Positions 41,015 through 54,378 of a stretch of 64,000 nucleotides of DNA are shown piece after piece. Below the pieces are notes generated by a model, which searched no databases, was not told the DNA's origin, and was given only the letters and a program-made list of their open reading frames with translations. Every line of letters starts with the position of its first letter. Position 1 is the first letter of the stretch. This DNA comes from Chrysomallon squamiferum (lineage: Eukaryota > Mollusca > Gastropoda > Neomphalida > Peltospiridae): contig CM022670.1 of NCBI GenBank assembly GCA_012295275.1, positions 16,238,698 through 16,302,697 on the forward strand. The letters are read 5' to 3'. Made by a program: the position numbers and the translations under genes.

Positions 41015-42423
41015 TCCAGTTTTAAAATGTTCACACAGTTTAATTCTGCAAGAATAGGAGATAGATAAATGAATTAATGTAAAAAGTCAACAAACCAATT
41101 GCAGAAATAAATAAATTGTATTCATTCACCCAGAAAAAGAATTTACAGTAATAAGATACATTAGAAAACACTAGAGACATTATCATGATTCTAACAAATA
41201 CACAACAATTATTATGATGAACAACAATTTGTTAAACATATATATAATAACCAGTTAACTTATATTTATTCATTCGATCATAAACAGGATAAATTTGGTA
41301 AATAAATTTATTTTGATGTGAAAATAATCAGCATTTTGATATTCATCTGTTTAATACCTGCTAAAATGAACGAACGACTAACTGGGTAATATTTACATAT
41401 AGCATAAGTGTTAACGTATCATGTGATATAAACACACCTGAGTAACAAACAAGATAATAATTTCCAAACAATTTCAATCTACTGGTGCATGCCCAATAAT
41501 TAAAGGATAATCTATAATGGGCAATAATCTCAAACTGTCACCGTATATCAGAGTAACAAAGCAGCTTTCGTTGGTATCAATATTTCCTTCAACAACAATA
41601 CGTGTACCAATATTTACGTACATTTATTTAGTTATTTAACACTAATAATATTCCAGGCGGACAATTTGTTTGGGAAGGTTGATGCCATAAAAACTGATAT
41701 ACAAATTAATGCACTAATACAGAACAAAAACAGGTTGTTTACGCAAAAAATTAACATAGGTTCCTTTCACTTTATGCACAGTATTCTCTATATTAATATT
41801 GATACATAATTATACCAAAAAACGTACATTTAAATACCTAGAACTGGAAATAAATGTTTATTTACAACTGGAGATCGCTGGATTTTGCTTTGTTTTGTTG
41901 GGAACTTATTTTTTTTTTTTTTTTTTCTGTTTATTATTAATATTTTTTTTACTTATTTATTTTATTTTTTTTTTTTTTTTTTTTTTCGCTATTTGTATTT
42001 TATTCCTAGTGTTATATTCTTTTTTTTTTTTTTTCTTTTTTATTAAACAGCAGATAGTTTACAAATAAATGGTTGTTTTGTACTTGCATAATCATAAAGG
42101 ATTAGGAAATTTAATTATAATTATTGTCTTACAATTATATATGGATGGATACAAATGTTGTTATAAATCATTGTTAAACTTTAGCTGTTATAAGTTGTGT
42201 AGATTATAGTTTAGAATAATTCGGATTATGTATTTACACTTTATGCTGTATTTTATGATTTTTCATTATTATAGAAGTTTATAGTAAGTACTTTATAAAA
42301 ACATTTCGATGGACAATGTCATATAAAGTATTTGCTTCATTTCTCTCAAAACAAACGGACAAAATGTCCATTATTCAGTTAACAACCCCTACCCCCCGAA
42401 ATCAATAAAAATTGTATGGAACA

Positions 42424-42461
<38 letters not shown>

Positions 42462-42724
42462 TTCTTTTATTTTTTCATTTTTTTTTTTTTTTATTAGTGT
42501 AAATAAAGTTTCAACATAAATATTAAACAAGACGCCAACAACAACAACTTCATATTCCAAGTCATGGCTCAGAAGTTCATAATTTTGTAAAAATAAAAAG
42601 TTATATTAATAATGTTTATTGTTTGAATCCAATATATGTGTGTGTTGATTTATTCTCCTATTTGCAATAAGAAAATATAACACATATATAAAAACAGTAA
42701 TTTGTTTATTATTATTATTGTTAG
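41015..42724. other. Intergenic or 5' intron sequence upstream of MAT2B
   Basis: AT-rich, with long T-rich tracts (about 41908-42033), a (GT)n microsatellite at 42427-42458 and a T run at 42479-42493. No coding exon seen. Because a splice acceptor (TTGTTAG) ends at 42724, MAT2B must have at least one exon upstream; donor-like AAACAG/GTATTT at 40731 is one candidate. Confidence 0.4.
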
Positions 42725-42727
42725 GTT

Positions 42728-43148
42728 ATGTCAAAAAGAGTTTTAATTACTGGAGCCTCTGGACTTCTGGGCAGGGCTTTCTTCAAACAGTTTACTGCTG
42801 ATGCCTCATGGAAAGTTCTAGGACTTGCATTTTCTAGGGCCAAACCACCTCTTCAGAAAATAGATCTATGCTGTAGAGACGATGTGAACAGTGTTATTAA
42901 CACATTCAAAGTATGACATTAAGTAAATAATAAAACTGAAATATATTTAAAACAGAATATGTTTAAAATTAACTAGGGTTATAAATTAATGTAATAGAAT
43001 GAAGTTCTTTATTCTCTACTGCTTGTGATAAGTTAACACAATCATTCAGTGGACTATATTTAAAACCTGCTAAAAAAACAATCTAACTTTATAATGCAGA
43101 AATGTATATGACTAAAACCATTTTGTTTTATTTATTTATTTAATTTTC

Positions 43149-43179
<31 letters not shown>

Positions 43180-46080
43180 TAAAGACATAACTGATAAGAT
43201 AAATGATGATATGCACATTTTATTTATACCTATCCATATTTTATTTCAATACCAAAAATGTATTGTATTAAGTACAGTGTGTTCCTTTTTAAAAGCCTAA
43301 ATAACGTATATATGATGAAAACTAACAACTTCGACAGATTTCTACAGAAATTAATGTCGAAACAAAATGTTTCTAGTTCCTTTTAGTATATTATAATAAA
43401 AAAAAAGAAAAAGTTATATCTATCTGTACTATACACATAATTATTTTTAATGTTATTAAATGGTTTTTGACAGATATTCATTATACATTGCTGTTAATAT
43501 ATTCATCAATTTTTAAGTTTTTTTGCTTAATATTATTTTATCTTGACATTATTCTTGTTGCTACTCTGACTTGTATTAACTTGACCAGTGTCAGGACACA
43601 CAATGGATGTCATCATGAAAGAAAATATATTATTTCTTTATTGGTGTTAAAATTGGTTTTAAAAATGTATTAAAGAATTGTCTTTATTATTATATAAGAT
43701 ACACCAATATAAAACATTATATTGTAATACAAGACTTATATTTTGCTTGCATATTCCTTTAAAATGTACTTGAGGAAAAATCCAGATGAAAAGATTACAT
43801 TCTCTAGTGGTAATGATTCATAGTAATTCTACACATATAATTACCTTTTTCATACCTGACATCTAAATTGTAATATCTTATAATACATCTGTACTTTATA
43901 TTTATATTTTTAACAAGACAGTATCTTGTTTTTGATATGGCATATATAATTAACCACTAAAATATTATTGAAAAATTGTAGCTTACATTTGTATTGTTTT
44001 AGCCAAACATAATAATACACAGTGCTGCAGAGCGAAGACCTGATGTTGTAGAAAAGCAGGAGGAAACTACTTACAAACTCAATGTCTCAGCCACAGAGTA
44101 CATTTGTGAAGCAGCAGGTAAGTCAGCCAAAAACAGGAACTAAATTGAATTTGGCAGAACAGCCATTCATTGCATAAGTTCAAAAACATTGTGGCTTGAG
44201 TACCAGATATGAGTTTCCAAAATTATAAGGCCATATAACAGATTTCATCAGTACTGTGTATATACCCTGTTTTTTGTTTGACTGTAACTGTAGAGAAATG
44301 GAAATGGTCACTAAAACAAAATAATATGTGCTAAAAATGTTTTGAACTTATATGATGAATTATCTATAGCTTATTCAATGTTATTTTAATATTACATATG
44401 AAATATTCTAATAATAAAATTGTTATTGAAATGCACACATGCTAGCACACGTACACAAACACACAAATAATGGCACACTACTGAATTAAAATTAAATATT
44501 AGATTAATTGAATACAGGATTTAAATTTTTTACATTTTATAAAATGGCTTTATATCTGACTATTATGCTGTGCAATACTTTTATCTAGTCAAATTATCAT
44601 TTTGTTTTAAGTAAGTAACAGAATAAAGATAATTTTAATTATTATTCAGGTTAGTTACTGAAGAAATAATTACCATTTCCAAATTATTCTGATGATATTA
44701 TAAGCCCATGTATCATTTAAATAGAAATATCTTAAAACAGTATAATAAATAGTTATTAGTGTGCATCACATCTTACTTGTTATACTGTTACTATTACCAG
44801 CTCCAAATTACTCTAACTATTTTATAAGCTCTTTTTAACATTTAGATAGAAATATGTTAAAAATGTGATAATAAGTAATTACTAATGTTCATAATTCTTA
44901 CTTATTATATTATAATTAACAGTTCCAAAAGACTGTATATTGTAAACTCTTACTGTAATATTTAGCTAGAAATATCTTAAAACTTGATAATGCATCATTA
45001 TTAATGTGCATCACATCTTCTATATTTATACTCTGATTGACACTGTAATACATATATAAATTTAACTTTTTCAAGTAAAGGTTGGAGCTTGGGTGATGTT
45101 CATTAGTACAGATTATGTTTTTGATGGAAAGAACCCACCTTATGGAGTTAACGACAAACCAAACCCACTGAACAAATATGGAAAGAGTAAACTGGAAGGA
45201 GAAAAGGTGACCCTTGCTCACAATCCAGGTGACAGTAATCAATTTTTTTCTGTTCCCTTTCTTATTTTTTTCAGAGAAATAGTTTTTTTTCTTCAGATAT
45301 TTAGGTTAACATTCATATTCAGTAATATAAAAAGGATTTGATTGTTTAAATGAATAATATGAATAAGGACACATGTATTTGATTTAAGAAATGAATAAAA
45401 ATGGATAATTTATTGAAAAATGTCTGGTATAAAAAACAGGTTATAACCAGAATTTTTAATGAATATATTGCTGAATTTAAGTAAAATATTTTTTGTTTTC
45501 TTAAATATTATTTTTATTTATTTATTAAAAAACAAAACATATCACATGAATGCAAGAATACTATTTCCCATTTATTCCAGCTTCACATAATGTCACTATC
45601 AGTGCTTGTTTTGTTGTCATACTCTATTATTAGCAAAAACTAAAACAAATAAGATTATTTCAGAGATACAAAAGATACTTTGATTATTTGTTCATATCAC
45701 AAATGAAACTATTAAATCCTAATAAGCAAAGCAAAATATTGTTTCAAATAATATTCATTCAACTACAAGAGCACTTAAGTTTTTTCTAAATATCTCTTCT
45801 TTTTTTTTTTACATTACTGTTTTGTAGACAATGGAGTGTTGAGAGTTCCGATTCTGTATGGTGAAGTGGAATATCTTGAAGAGAGTGCTGTCACTGTGCT
45901 GTTTGTGAAGGTTCATGACTGCAACAATGTTTGCTTGATGTCAGATTATGAAAAGCGCTACCCAACAGCATGTCACGATATTGCTGCTGTTGTTAAACAA
46001 CTTTCAGAAATTAGACTGAAGGTAAATCAAAATAATCATAGTTTGAAAAATTAATAATTTTATATTTTTTATTTTTTTTA

Positions 46081-46112
<32 letters not shown>

Positions 46113-46867
46113 ATTTTTTTTTTTTTTTGTGGTATTGTAGCATTCTGTTGAATTTGTTATAGAATTTTTAAAATAAGGTTATTAGTCACGTTTTAAAAAG
46201 AATTGTCCCAGAAGTTTTCAAAAGCATATGTCTAGGTTTTTTTCCAGATTTTAGTACTAATTTACATTTTAAAAAATAAAATGTAACCAAATTTCTATCT
46301 TTGGAAAAAAGTGATTAAATCATATGCTAATCATTATTGTTGTTTTTGTTTTTGTTTAATTCAATTTGTGTTATGACTTGTTTTGTTTGTCATTTGCTGA
46401 AGGAGAAAACCTTTGCATGAATATTATAAATTGAATATTACTTTGGTAGTTTAAATCTTGGTTTCAACATATTTAAAAATACATTATGTTAAAGAATTAT
46501 ATTTTTAAATGATACTATAATGTTGCATTAAATATTTTTGTAAATAAGTAAAATATTTTTGTAAATAACTATCAGATATGTAGTATATTTAATTTTCAAA
46601 ATATATTATTTTCAGGACAGCAGTATTAGTGGAATTTTCCACTGGAGTGGAAATGAAGAAATGACAAAATACAATATGGCTGTTGCAATGGCAGAAGTAT
46701 TTGGATTACCGACCAATCACATTCAAGCAGACAGAAATCCATCAGGTGGTGCTACACGACCTTACAATGCTAATCTTGATTCTTCCAGGCTGGAAAAACT
46801 GAATATTAATCATAGGACACCTTTCAGAGCTGGAATAAAAAATGTCCTTGAGAAATATGCAACTTAA
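42728..46867 (+). CDS. MAT2B: Methionine adenosyltransferase 2 subunit beta (MAT2B), 5 exons seen, 298 aa or more
   Basis: Exons: 42728-42910, 44003-44117, 45076-45228, 45828-46021, 46616-46867. MAT2B is the regulatory subunit of the enzyme that makes S-adenosylmethionine from methionine and ATP; it belongs to the short-chain dehydrogenase/RmlD family. Visible signatures: the NAD(P)-binding TGASGLLG at residues 8-15; [17 protein letters not shown] followed by the YxxxK pair in [23 protein letters not shown]; and [14 protein letters not shown]. Human MAT2B is 334 residues; the shortfall is at the N-terminus. The ATG used lies 3 nt inside an exon (acceptor ends 42724), so a further coding exon upstream is possible. 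Exon 3 uses the acceptor TTCAAG at 45075; the next AG (45080) would break the frame. The second intron holds a 120-nt tandem repeat. Divergent from the HJURP-like gene. Confidence 0.95.
44650..45030. repeat. About three degenerate copies of a 120-125 nt tandem repeat in a MAT2B intron
   Basis: The block TAGAAATATCTTAAAA recurs with GAAATAT starting at 44724, 44849 and 44969. Each is followed by a (T)GATAATNNNT-like stretch, GTGCATCACATCTT or its variant, and then a CTCCAAATTA/TTCCAAAAGA block. Copies have diverged by substitutions and small indels. Confidence 0.7.
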
Positions 46868-48700
46868 ATCTGTTTCTAAATCTTTTTAATTAAAAGTGGG
46901 CAAATATTAGACATTTAGTCAAAACAGGTTGCGGTAAAGTTAAGTAGGATTAAATAGATAATTAGAATTCATCTTCACTAATTTTTTCAGCACATACTGA
47001 TATTATGAAACAACTAAATTGTCATATTTCTTTCTTTTTTTCTCAAATTATGAATCTGATGTTTTTCTGGTATATTTTTAAAAAAAAAGTTTGTTAAATT
47101 TTTCTAATAATGATGGTGGGCAATTATTTGGAGACCACTAATTTTATATCTTTAAATGTTTATTTTTAAGCAGAAAGTTTTAAATTGAATTTCTGTTCTT
47201 TTGATAAAAAAAAATACATGGAATAAAATTTAATAATTTAAATTTGCATTTTTGGATACTAGAGAATGTAGTTTTGATAAACTATACACAGTAAAGTAAA
47301 TAATATATTTTATTACTAAATAAATTAACATCAGAAGTCAATATGGAAACAACTGCTTTTTGATAAAGAGTTACGATTTTGTGCTCACTTTAAAGGTTAA
47401 GTCAAATCACCTTTCTATTATACTGCTTCTTTCAAAGTGGATGAAAATACACAGAAACCAGAAAACAATCAATTAAAATCTGTACTACTCTAATATACAT
47501 ATATATATATTTGTTTTCAATATATCAGTTTTGTTTCACATCTTATGCCAACCTGAGGTAAATACCACATATTCAGAAAGAATTAAATTGTTCCTTTTGT
47601 GATAACCAAAATATGTTTTCTATCTTTGAATTAATTTTAAGTTACACAGCAATACATTCCATCCATTTTTTTATCCATAAAATTACCAGTATATTTACAG
47701 TTAGTTTGGAGTTTTTGACTAATTTGTTTTAAACTGTTCTATGAAAATGACAGAAGTGCCATTGGTGAATTCCGAGAATATCGAGCCATAAATGTAAACC
47801 AAAACAAATACCGGAGTGAAAATTCAAGATTAGTAAGAGAATTATTATCTTACAGTAAAGAAGCATTTACCTCTTAAGTTTATAGTGAAACTGGAAAGAA
47901 GGCAGTAAGACCAATGTTTTGAAACTAGTTACTAAAACAAAGTACAGTTTTGTTTTTATTGACCTTTTATATTAAATGTTATTATTTATTTTGTTAGTTA
48001 GTTTTATTGAACCTGCATAGTAAGATGTCAGTTGGAAATAAAGAATTTTTACAAATATTTTGTGAAGTTGTGTTATGAAAAACAACAGGAAAAATAGATA
48101 TACCTGTACACATTTGTTTATAATAATTTTGACTGAAAACAGTCCTTTGGGACAAATTTATAAAATCTGTTAAAAAAAAAAAAAAAAAAAAAAATTTGGA
48201 GGCAGATGTTAAAATGTAAAAATAATTTGTGCAGAAATAACAGTTATAAATTAGTGATTTTTTAACATCCAGAAAATTCTTAATTCTGTGAGTATTTGTT
48301 TTAAAAAACTTTTAATTTATTTATCTTGACTTATTCACCTATATGCCCTATTTGTTAATGGCTTCAAGACCAGATTTCTTCCTAATATATATAAATATAT
48401 ACGTAATATATATGTGTTTGTGGGTGTGGATGTGTATATAATTATTATTTCTCAACCAAAGAAAGATTTGTTAAAAATGGAAGAACCTTTATACAGCCAA
48501 ACCAAGATCTATAACATAGTATAAACGTACCATTCAAGGACCAATGAAGAAACATTTTGTAAATATTTTATTCAGTTCAAAATTAAAGCATACATAATCT
48601 ACATACGTACGTTCGTATATATTTATAATGTATATGTGTATGTAAAAATATATTTTGTATATGTACATAACATTAATAACGCAAAATCAAAAATAATTTT
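46868..48700 (+). other. MAT2B 3' UTR and intergenic sequence
   Basis: No coding exon seen. Two canonical AATAAA hexamers are candidate poly(A) signals, at 47222-47227 and 48037-48042. A poly-A run lies at 48173-48194 and a short (TA)n near 47500. Confidence 0.45.
48037..48042 (+). terminator. MAT2B polyadenylation signal candidate
   Basis: AATAAA in GGAAATAAAGAATT followed by a T/G-rich stretch (TTTTGTGAAGTTGTGTT), the usual downstream element. The earlier hexamer at 47222 is an alternative. Confidence 0.4.
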
Positions 48701-48916
48701 ATAATCAGTTGTTATGGTTATTTGGATCGCCCATTAATCATTTAAGGTGCGCTCTTTACTCTTGCTTTTCTCTTGAAAAACTGGCTAGTTACACTACAGT
48801 GTTTGTTAGGTTGCTTGTGGTTGTTTTGGCTGTTTATTTGGGTAGTATATCCAAGGGAAGTAATCTACACAGACGCACACATTGCGGTGTATTTCTTGTA
48901 TTAGTTTCTGTTCAAA

Positions 48917-51649
48917 ATGAATACGTTTTTATCACGTTTGAATACAATATTTGCTTTCACGTTAAGTGTTATGGCAGCATTGACATTTTGCTGCTTTTTA
49001 ACAACTGCATTTAACATGCATAAACAGCCGGTCAGGTTAAATACGGGAAAAGTTACAGTGTAAGTTTACAGCAATATGTTAACATTAACTAAGATGACGT
49101 GTCTATTAGTATTACATCCTTTTTAGACGCAATATTTTTGTTTTATATAAAGGAGAATAAATTTTAAAAATTAATGATTAAATGTTTAATGTATCGTTCT
49201 TTAAAAAAAAAAAATTAAAATAAATAAAAGAATGTGGATATGGTCATTGCATTTGTTTTGTCCAACCTAATACTAATACTAATAGTAATAGTAATACTTA
49301 TACTAGTAACAGTAATTCTGCATATTCATAAATATTGATACTAATATAGCAAAACAGACCTATTTTTTATGTTATTCAAAGGTACCAGAACATATCTGTT
49401 TTTGTGTACAACATATAATTTAATTTTTTAGTTTGTTACGTTTGTATTGTTTATTTTAAGTATAATTATTAATAATTTTAAAGCTTGATTCAGAAAACAA
49501 GGAAATCCAGACATTGGTGTTACCTGAGCTTATTGGATAAATGGATGTAATGATACAGGGTTGTTTCTGACTATATTTAAACATGTATAGTAGACTTTTA
49601 TTTTATTATTATTATATATTATCATGTAAATTAGTACAAATTTTAATTAAAATTAGAATACACTATATCTATATTGCTTTAATATATTTGTCTCTCTTTC
49701 AGAAAAAATGTTCCAGATTATTCACAAGATCGAGAAAAGAGTGACCTTGCTTTTGTTGTGTTTGATATGCAAGCTAATATCCTTTCATTGTTTTCTGGCA
49801 CTTTTTCAAATGTTTCTGTTAATGATGCATTATTAGTATGAAAAATATGTTCATCAGGGTAAGACCGACATTATGATATAGGGCATTGCTGTATTAAAAA
49901 TAAATCATTTGATGCATTATAATTGTTTTAGAAAGAGGAAAATAGTCTCCTAGTATTTTATAATTACTGTTGTAATAACTGCATTAAATTGATTAAGATT
50001 TCTTTTTACTACCAGACTTCCACAGATGTTTAAATTTTCTTTGTCTTCTTTATTTCAGAATTTTTGTGTTTTATCTCCTATTTTCTGATATGACAAAGTC
50101 ACACAAACACACCTTTTACATTATGTCTTCTGCTTTATTTCAGATTTGATTCTATAGTTTTTCTTTTTGTTTTGTTTTGTTTTTCTCAAAGTTGCTGATA
50201 CTGGCAAAATATGCCACATATGAAAACAAAAATCTCTATAATTGCATTTATTTGTAAACAGAATCAGATATGTCAATTGGGTCTGTGTTTAAATTCTTAT
50301 TTTTAATCTAGTTATGTTGATTAGTACAGGATGTATTTAGATGAATATATCTAGAACTGTGCCTTCAATTTAATTTTTTTTATTTTGTATATTACTTTTA
50401 TTTATTTTTTGTTCCTTAATAATTTTTAGATTTAGAACAGTTATTTAACTGGAATGTTAAACAGTTATTTTTATATTTGACTGCTGAATATGAAACTAAA
50501 GATCATGTAAGTATATAATTAAATTATTCAATTTGTTTTACATTTATTAAATACTTGTTTCATAAATTTTAAGTGACCTCTTCATCACTGTATTATTTTA
50601 AGAAAAAATACAATTTCTGCTTATGACTTAATAAGTTAATCTGTATCTTTATTTAAGTTACTGGTAAAAAGCAGTGCCAGAGCAACTATTTAATGTATTG
50701 ATTCAGATATTGAAAATTTTCATATTTATTGCGGAAGTCGAATGTAATTTGACAAATTCTCTAAATTGTAAACTTTTCTGGCATGACCTCTAGTCATTAT
50801 AAAAGCAAGGACACAAGATAAAATTCACAGTGCCTGTGTCAGTGCCAGTATGTAACAGCCCAAACATTCCTATTGTTTTAATTTTGTTGTCACTATGTTT
50901 TGATGCCATCCATATTTTTGCAATTTTATATTTCCTTTAGCCGTGAATTCAATGATATTTGAAAATATTTTGATGTTTAGTTATTTATTCAATTACTGTT
51001 TATCACAGACACTGAATCAGGTTGTTTTATGGGATAAGATAATCCAAAGAGGAGACAATGCTATTTTGGATCTGGCTAACTCAAACACTAAGTACTACTT
51101 CTGGGATTATGGAAATGGATTAAAGTAAGTAACACAGTTTGCACACATAACTCAAAAGTTTTAGATAACAAATTGGATTTTATACATTTTCTAAAGACAT
51201 AAGACAATAGCATAACAAATGGTTTTAAATTATTTGGATTTATACTCAGTTAGTTTGTTGTAGTAACAAGTTTTGCATTTTAAAAATATTTTAATATATT
51301 AAATAATATTGTAAATTAACGTGATAGAAAAAAGGTATAATCACAGTGTACAACTTTCCTTTTTTTTCTTTTTTGTCACCAGATATATACAAACTAATTT
51401 ACATTTTATTAATTGTTATAAGAAATGCATTGTTAAACAGTTTTACATTCACAGTACATAAAAATTACTTCAGTTTCCTTTATATATATTCTTTTTGTTT
51501 TGTTTATATTTTTATCTAGAGGCAACAAGAACGTGACCTTGACATTATCATGGAATGTGATACCCAATGCAGGAACACTGCCTAAAATATGTGGAGATGG
51601 TTCTCATTCATTTCAGTTTCCTGACCAATACACTCCAGGACGTTTTTAG
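48917..51649 (+). CDS. SPCS3: Signal peptidase complex subunit 3 (SPCS3, SPC22/23), 5 exons, 179 aa
   Basis: Exons: 48917-49059, 49703-49776, 50430-50506, 51009-51124, 51520-51649. SPCS3 is an essential accessory subunit of the ER signal peptidase, a type II membrane protein with a short cytosolic N-terminus and a large luminal domain. Residues 11-33 form the single membrane segment ([20 protein letters not shown]). Family blocks visible: [29 protein letters not shown] and [18 protein letters not shown] is a likely glycosylation site. Length 179 against 180 in human. ATG 48917 has a good context (CAAAATGA) and gives the family's MNTxLSR start. The second intron (49777-50429) is an AT-AG U12-type intron. 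Convergent with USP12/46. Confidence 0.96.
49777..50429 (+). other. U12-type (minor spliceosome) AT-AG intron in SPCS3
   Basis: The intron starts ATATCCTTTC, the AT-class U12 donor consensus, and has the U12 branch-site consensus TTCCTTAAT at 50412-50420, about 10 nt before the TTTTTAG acceptor, the spacing typical of U12 introns. No GT donor near the exon end keeps the SPCS3 frame; this junction gives a seamless MQA/N/LEQLF. Confidence 0.9.
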
Positions 51650-53905
51650 AAATATGTTTATTTCTTTTCTTTAAAAAAAAATTCTGTCAGGTATTATTAA
51701 GCTACTTTGAATTTTAAATGTTGGGACCAAATTCAATAACAGTTTACATTTCACAATATTAAGGATTATCAGTTGTTTTACGAAAAATTGATAAAATGTA
51801 CATGAAAAAAATAATATTACCACTTTCTAAAGAGAATTAAAGTTTAGAGGGAAAAACAATTATACTTCAATAGCGTAAACAGTAATATTTATAAAGTCAT
51901 ATAAAAAATTTATCTTGCTTGCTTCCAAATTTTTATCTTTATTTTTTTTTAAATTTTTTGTGTTTGTTTGGTTAACCAGTATTCATTACTAACAAAGTAT
52001 AACCACAAAAGAGCACATTATGAGTACAGTAATGTGTTGTAACTGATGCCATTAGGAACAGGCATACATACCTTTAGGATATTGAAATGTGTGATTAAAA
52101 ACTTTTTAGGCTGTTTGTATAAGTAACACGTTTGTTGGTTGAACTTCTATAAGTAACACTTTTGTTGAACTTGTATTAAAATGAAGTTGTATATTGGACA
52201 GTAACAAATATTTTAGAAATGTACATGCATTCAAAAGTAATAAAAAATAGTTATATCTGTAAACATCTGGTATATTTAAATAATTAGTGCTGTTTGAAAA
52301 CAAAATTGTTTCATTTTATTCTCTTACTTTTGTTATTATTAGTAAAGACAGATTGAACATAACAAACAAAATAATAACTTGAATATTTTATGAATTTATT
52401 AATGCTCCACATAAACATTTTAGTTTCTTCATTGTGATATGTGTTTCTAAACACTGAAAGATCTACATTTCATTTTAGATTTAACAAACTATTTCATTGT
52501 TTGAAATGTATATTGAATCAAACCATCAACACTGTATGACTGTTGTATGATAATCAAATGAGGATGCAACTATTTATTACATCAGTAGAGTTTTCATTTT
52601 TCTTGTTCTTAATTTGTATATTTAGGTAATGGTTTTCATAATGTAAACTAAACTTTATTTTTGACTACTGTGCTTTGGACATTTTGTTAAATTTAATTAA
52701 ATATGAAAAGTCAACTAAATTCTGGTTACACAAATTCTTAGATATCTATTTTTCATCTAGGAAATTAATCAATAATTATTTTAAATTAATATTATAACGA
52801 AGACCACTTGTAATACTTTTTCATCTTGTATTACAAACATGTTGGCTATTATTGATCCAACTAATTCTTCTTATTATCGAGCAATCATTTTCTATCATGC
52901 TATCTTAAAAACATTATACTAAACACTATTTTTCAAGACAGCATGTATTTTTTATCTTTCAGTAATTTAAAATCAAATGAGAATATTATTTCTGTTAATA
53001 TATTCTACTTCAGGAAAACCATTTTGCTTTGTAAATAGTGAAAATTACAATAAATACTGTTTCCTTTTTGTATAGTTCTTTTGTTTCTTACTTTAGTCAG
53101 TGGAGTTTTTTCTCTTATTATTATTATTTATTATTTTTTGTTATTTTTATTTATTATTATTAATAATTTTGTCCCATTTGTTTAGATTAAGTGCATTGTC
53201 ATAAAATGTGAAAAGAATATTTTATTACATTATGTATGCCTAAATGTTGATTTCAATAAAATATTTACAAAATGTTTTTTGAAAGATACGTTTATACTAT
53301 GTTATAATCCTTGGTCTGTATGTATAAATATTTTGTAAGTTCTTCCATTTTTAACATGCAGTTATTTTTCATTAGTTGAAAATATTTGAAAAAAAATTAA
53401 AAATTAATAATTAACATACACATATTTCAAAAATAAATTTCTTCTTGTCATGGCATGATGTTTCATAAGCATCCATATACATGGATGTTTTTAATTACTA
53501 GAGCCAAAGAATCTTTCAAAATTAATATTTTAACAGTTTCATCTTTGGCAGAGTAATAACAATTTTATTTTAATTTTTAAAAATCAGTTTATATTAAATG
53601 ATACAACTGCACAACCTCAGTCCTCAACTGTAATATATTTACTGACTGGAATCTTAATGAGATGTGTGAAAATAAATAAATTTATATGTTTTTTGTGTAT
53701 ATGTTTGTGGGTCTTTTTGTGTTTTATTTATTTATTTTTTTTTTTTTTTTACTCTTGTTATGTTGACATAATATACGTATATCTTTAATTGTTAGATTCT
53801 CTTAGTGTAAGATATTACTCTACCCAACTGAAAAATAACAGCTTCATTATATCCAGAACACTCAGAAAAATACAACTGGTTGCCCTTTTTTGTACTTCTT
53901 TAATA

Positions 53906-53939
<34 letters not shown>

Positions 53940-54030
53940 ATTCTTTGAGTTCATATTTCAGGTATAATATAACCTAAAATCCAGTATATCATTTTTGAAA
54001 AAATAAAGATAACAGTCCTCACTGGTGGAA
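51650..54030. other. SPCS3 3' UTR and intergenic sequence
   Basis: No coding exon seen. Best SPCS3 poly(A) signal is AATAAA at 53255-53260. Poly-A at 53911-53937, T run at 53735-53750. A small tandem duplication with TAAGTAACACNTTTGTTG units lies at 52121-52165. Confidence 0.45.
53255..53260 (+). terminator. SPCS3 polyadenylation signal candidate
   Basis: AATAAA in TTTCAATAAAATATT, followed by T-rich sequence. Other hexamers occur nearer the stop, so 3' UTR length is uncertain. Confidence 0.35.
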
Positions 54031-54037
54031 CATGTTT

Positions 54038-54043
54038 TTTATT
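54038..54043 (-). terminator. USP12/46 polyadenylation signal candidate
   Basis: Minus-strand AATAAA (TTTATT on plus), about 340 nt downstream of the USP12/46 stop codon. Confidence 0.4.
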
Positions 54044-54378
54044 CACATGCTGGTAGTTGTGAACATTAAATAAACATGATTAAAATTGTTTAACAAAACA
54101 GCTAAGTAGAAGGTATTTTAAAAATAATCATTATTAGAGATAACGTTAACAAAATTGTAATGTTCTACAACATTTTGAAATTCATAACTAAGAAAAACGA
54201 GTGCTGCTAAACACTACAATAAATAAATCTGTCTTTGCTATCTGAAAAGATAAGTCGTTATTTTCTGCTTCAGGCCTTTTCAGTGCAAATGATGTATTTC
54301 CATTTCACAATCCACAGAATCACAAAGAATTGTTTGAAATTATACAACACTTTTTAAATGTCCTATAAACAAAAGTGG

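Noticed and set aside
41799-42068. An 89-codon Phe-rich frame
   Set aside because: It is mostly poly-T translated as Phe; low complexity, not a gene.
49741-50429. An ordinary GT-AG intron in SPCS3 at this position
   Set aside because: The available GTs lie inside FVVFDMQA and would delete conserved residues or break the frame; the U12 donor and branch site fit much better.
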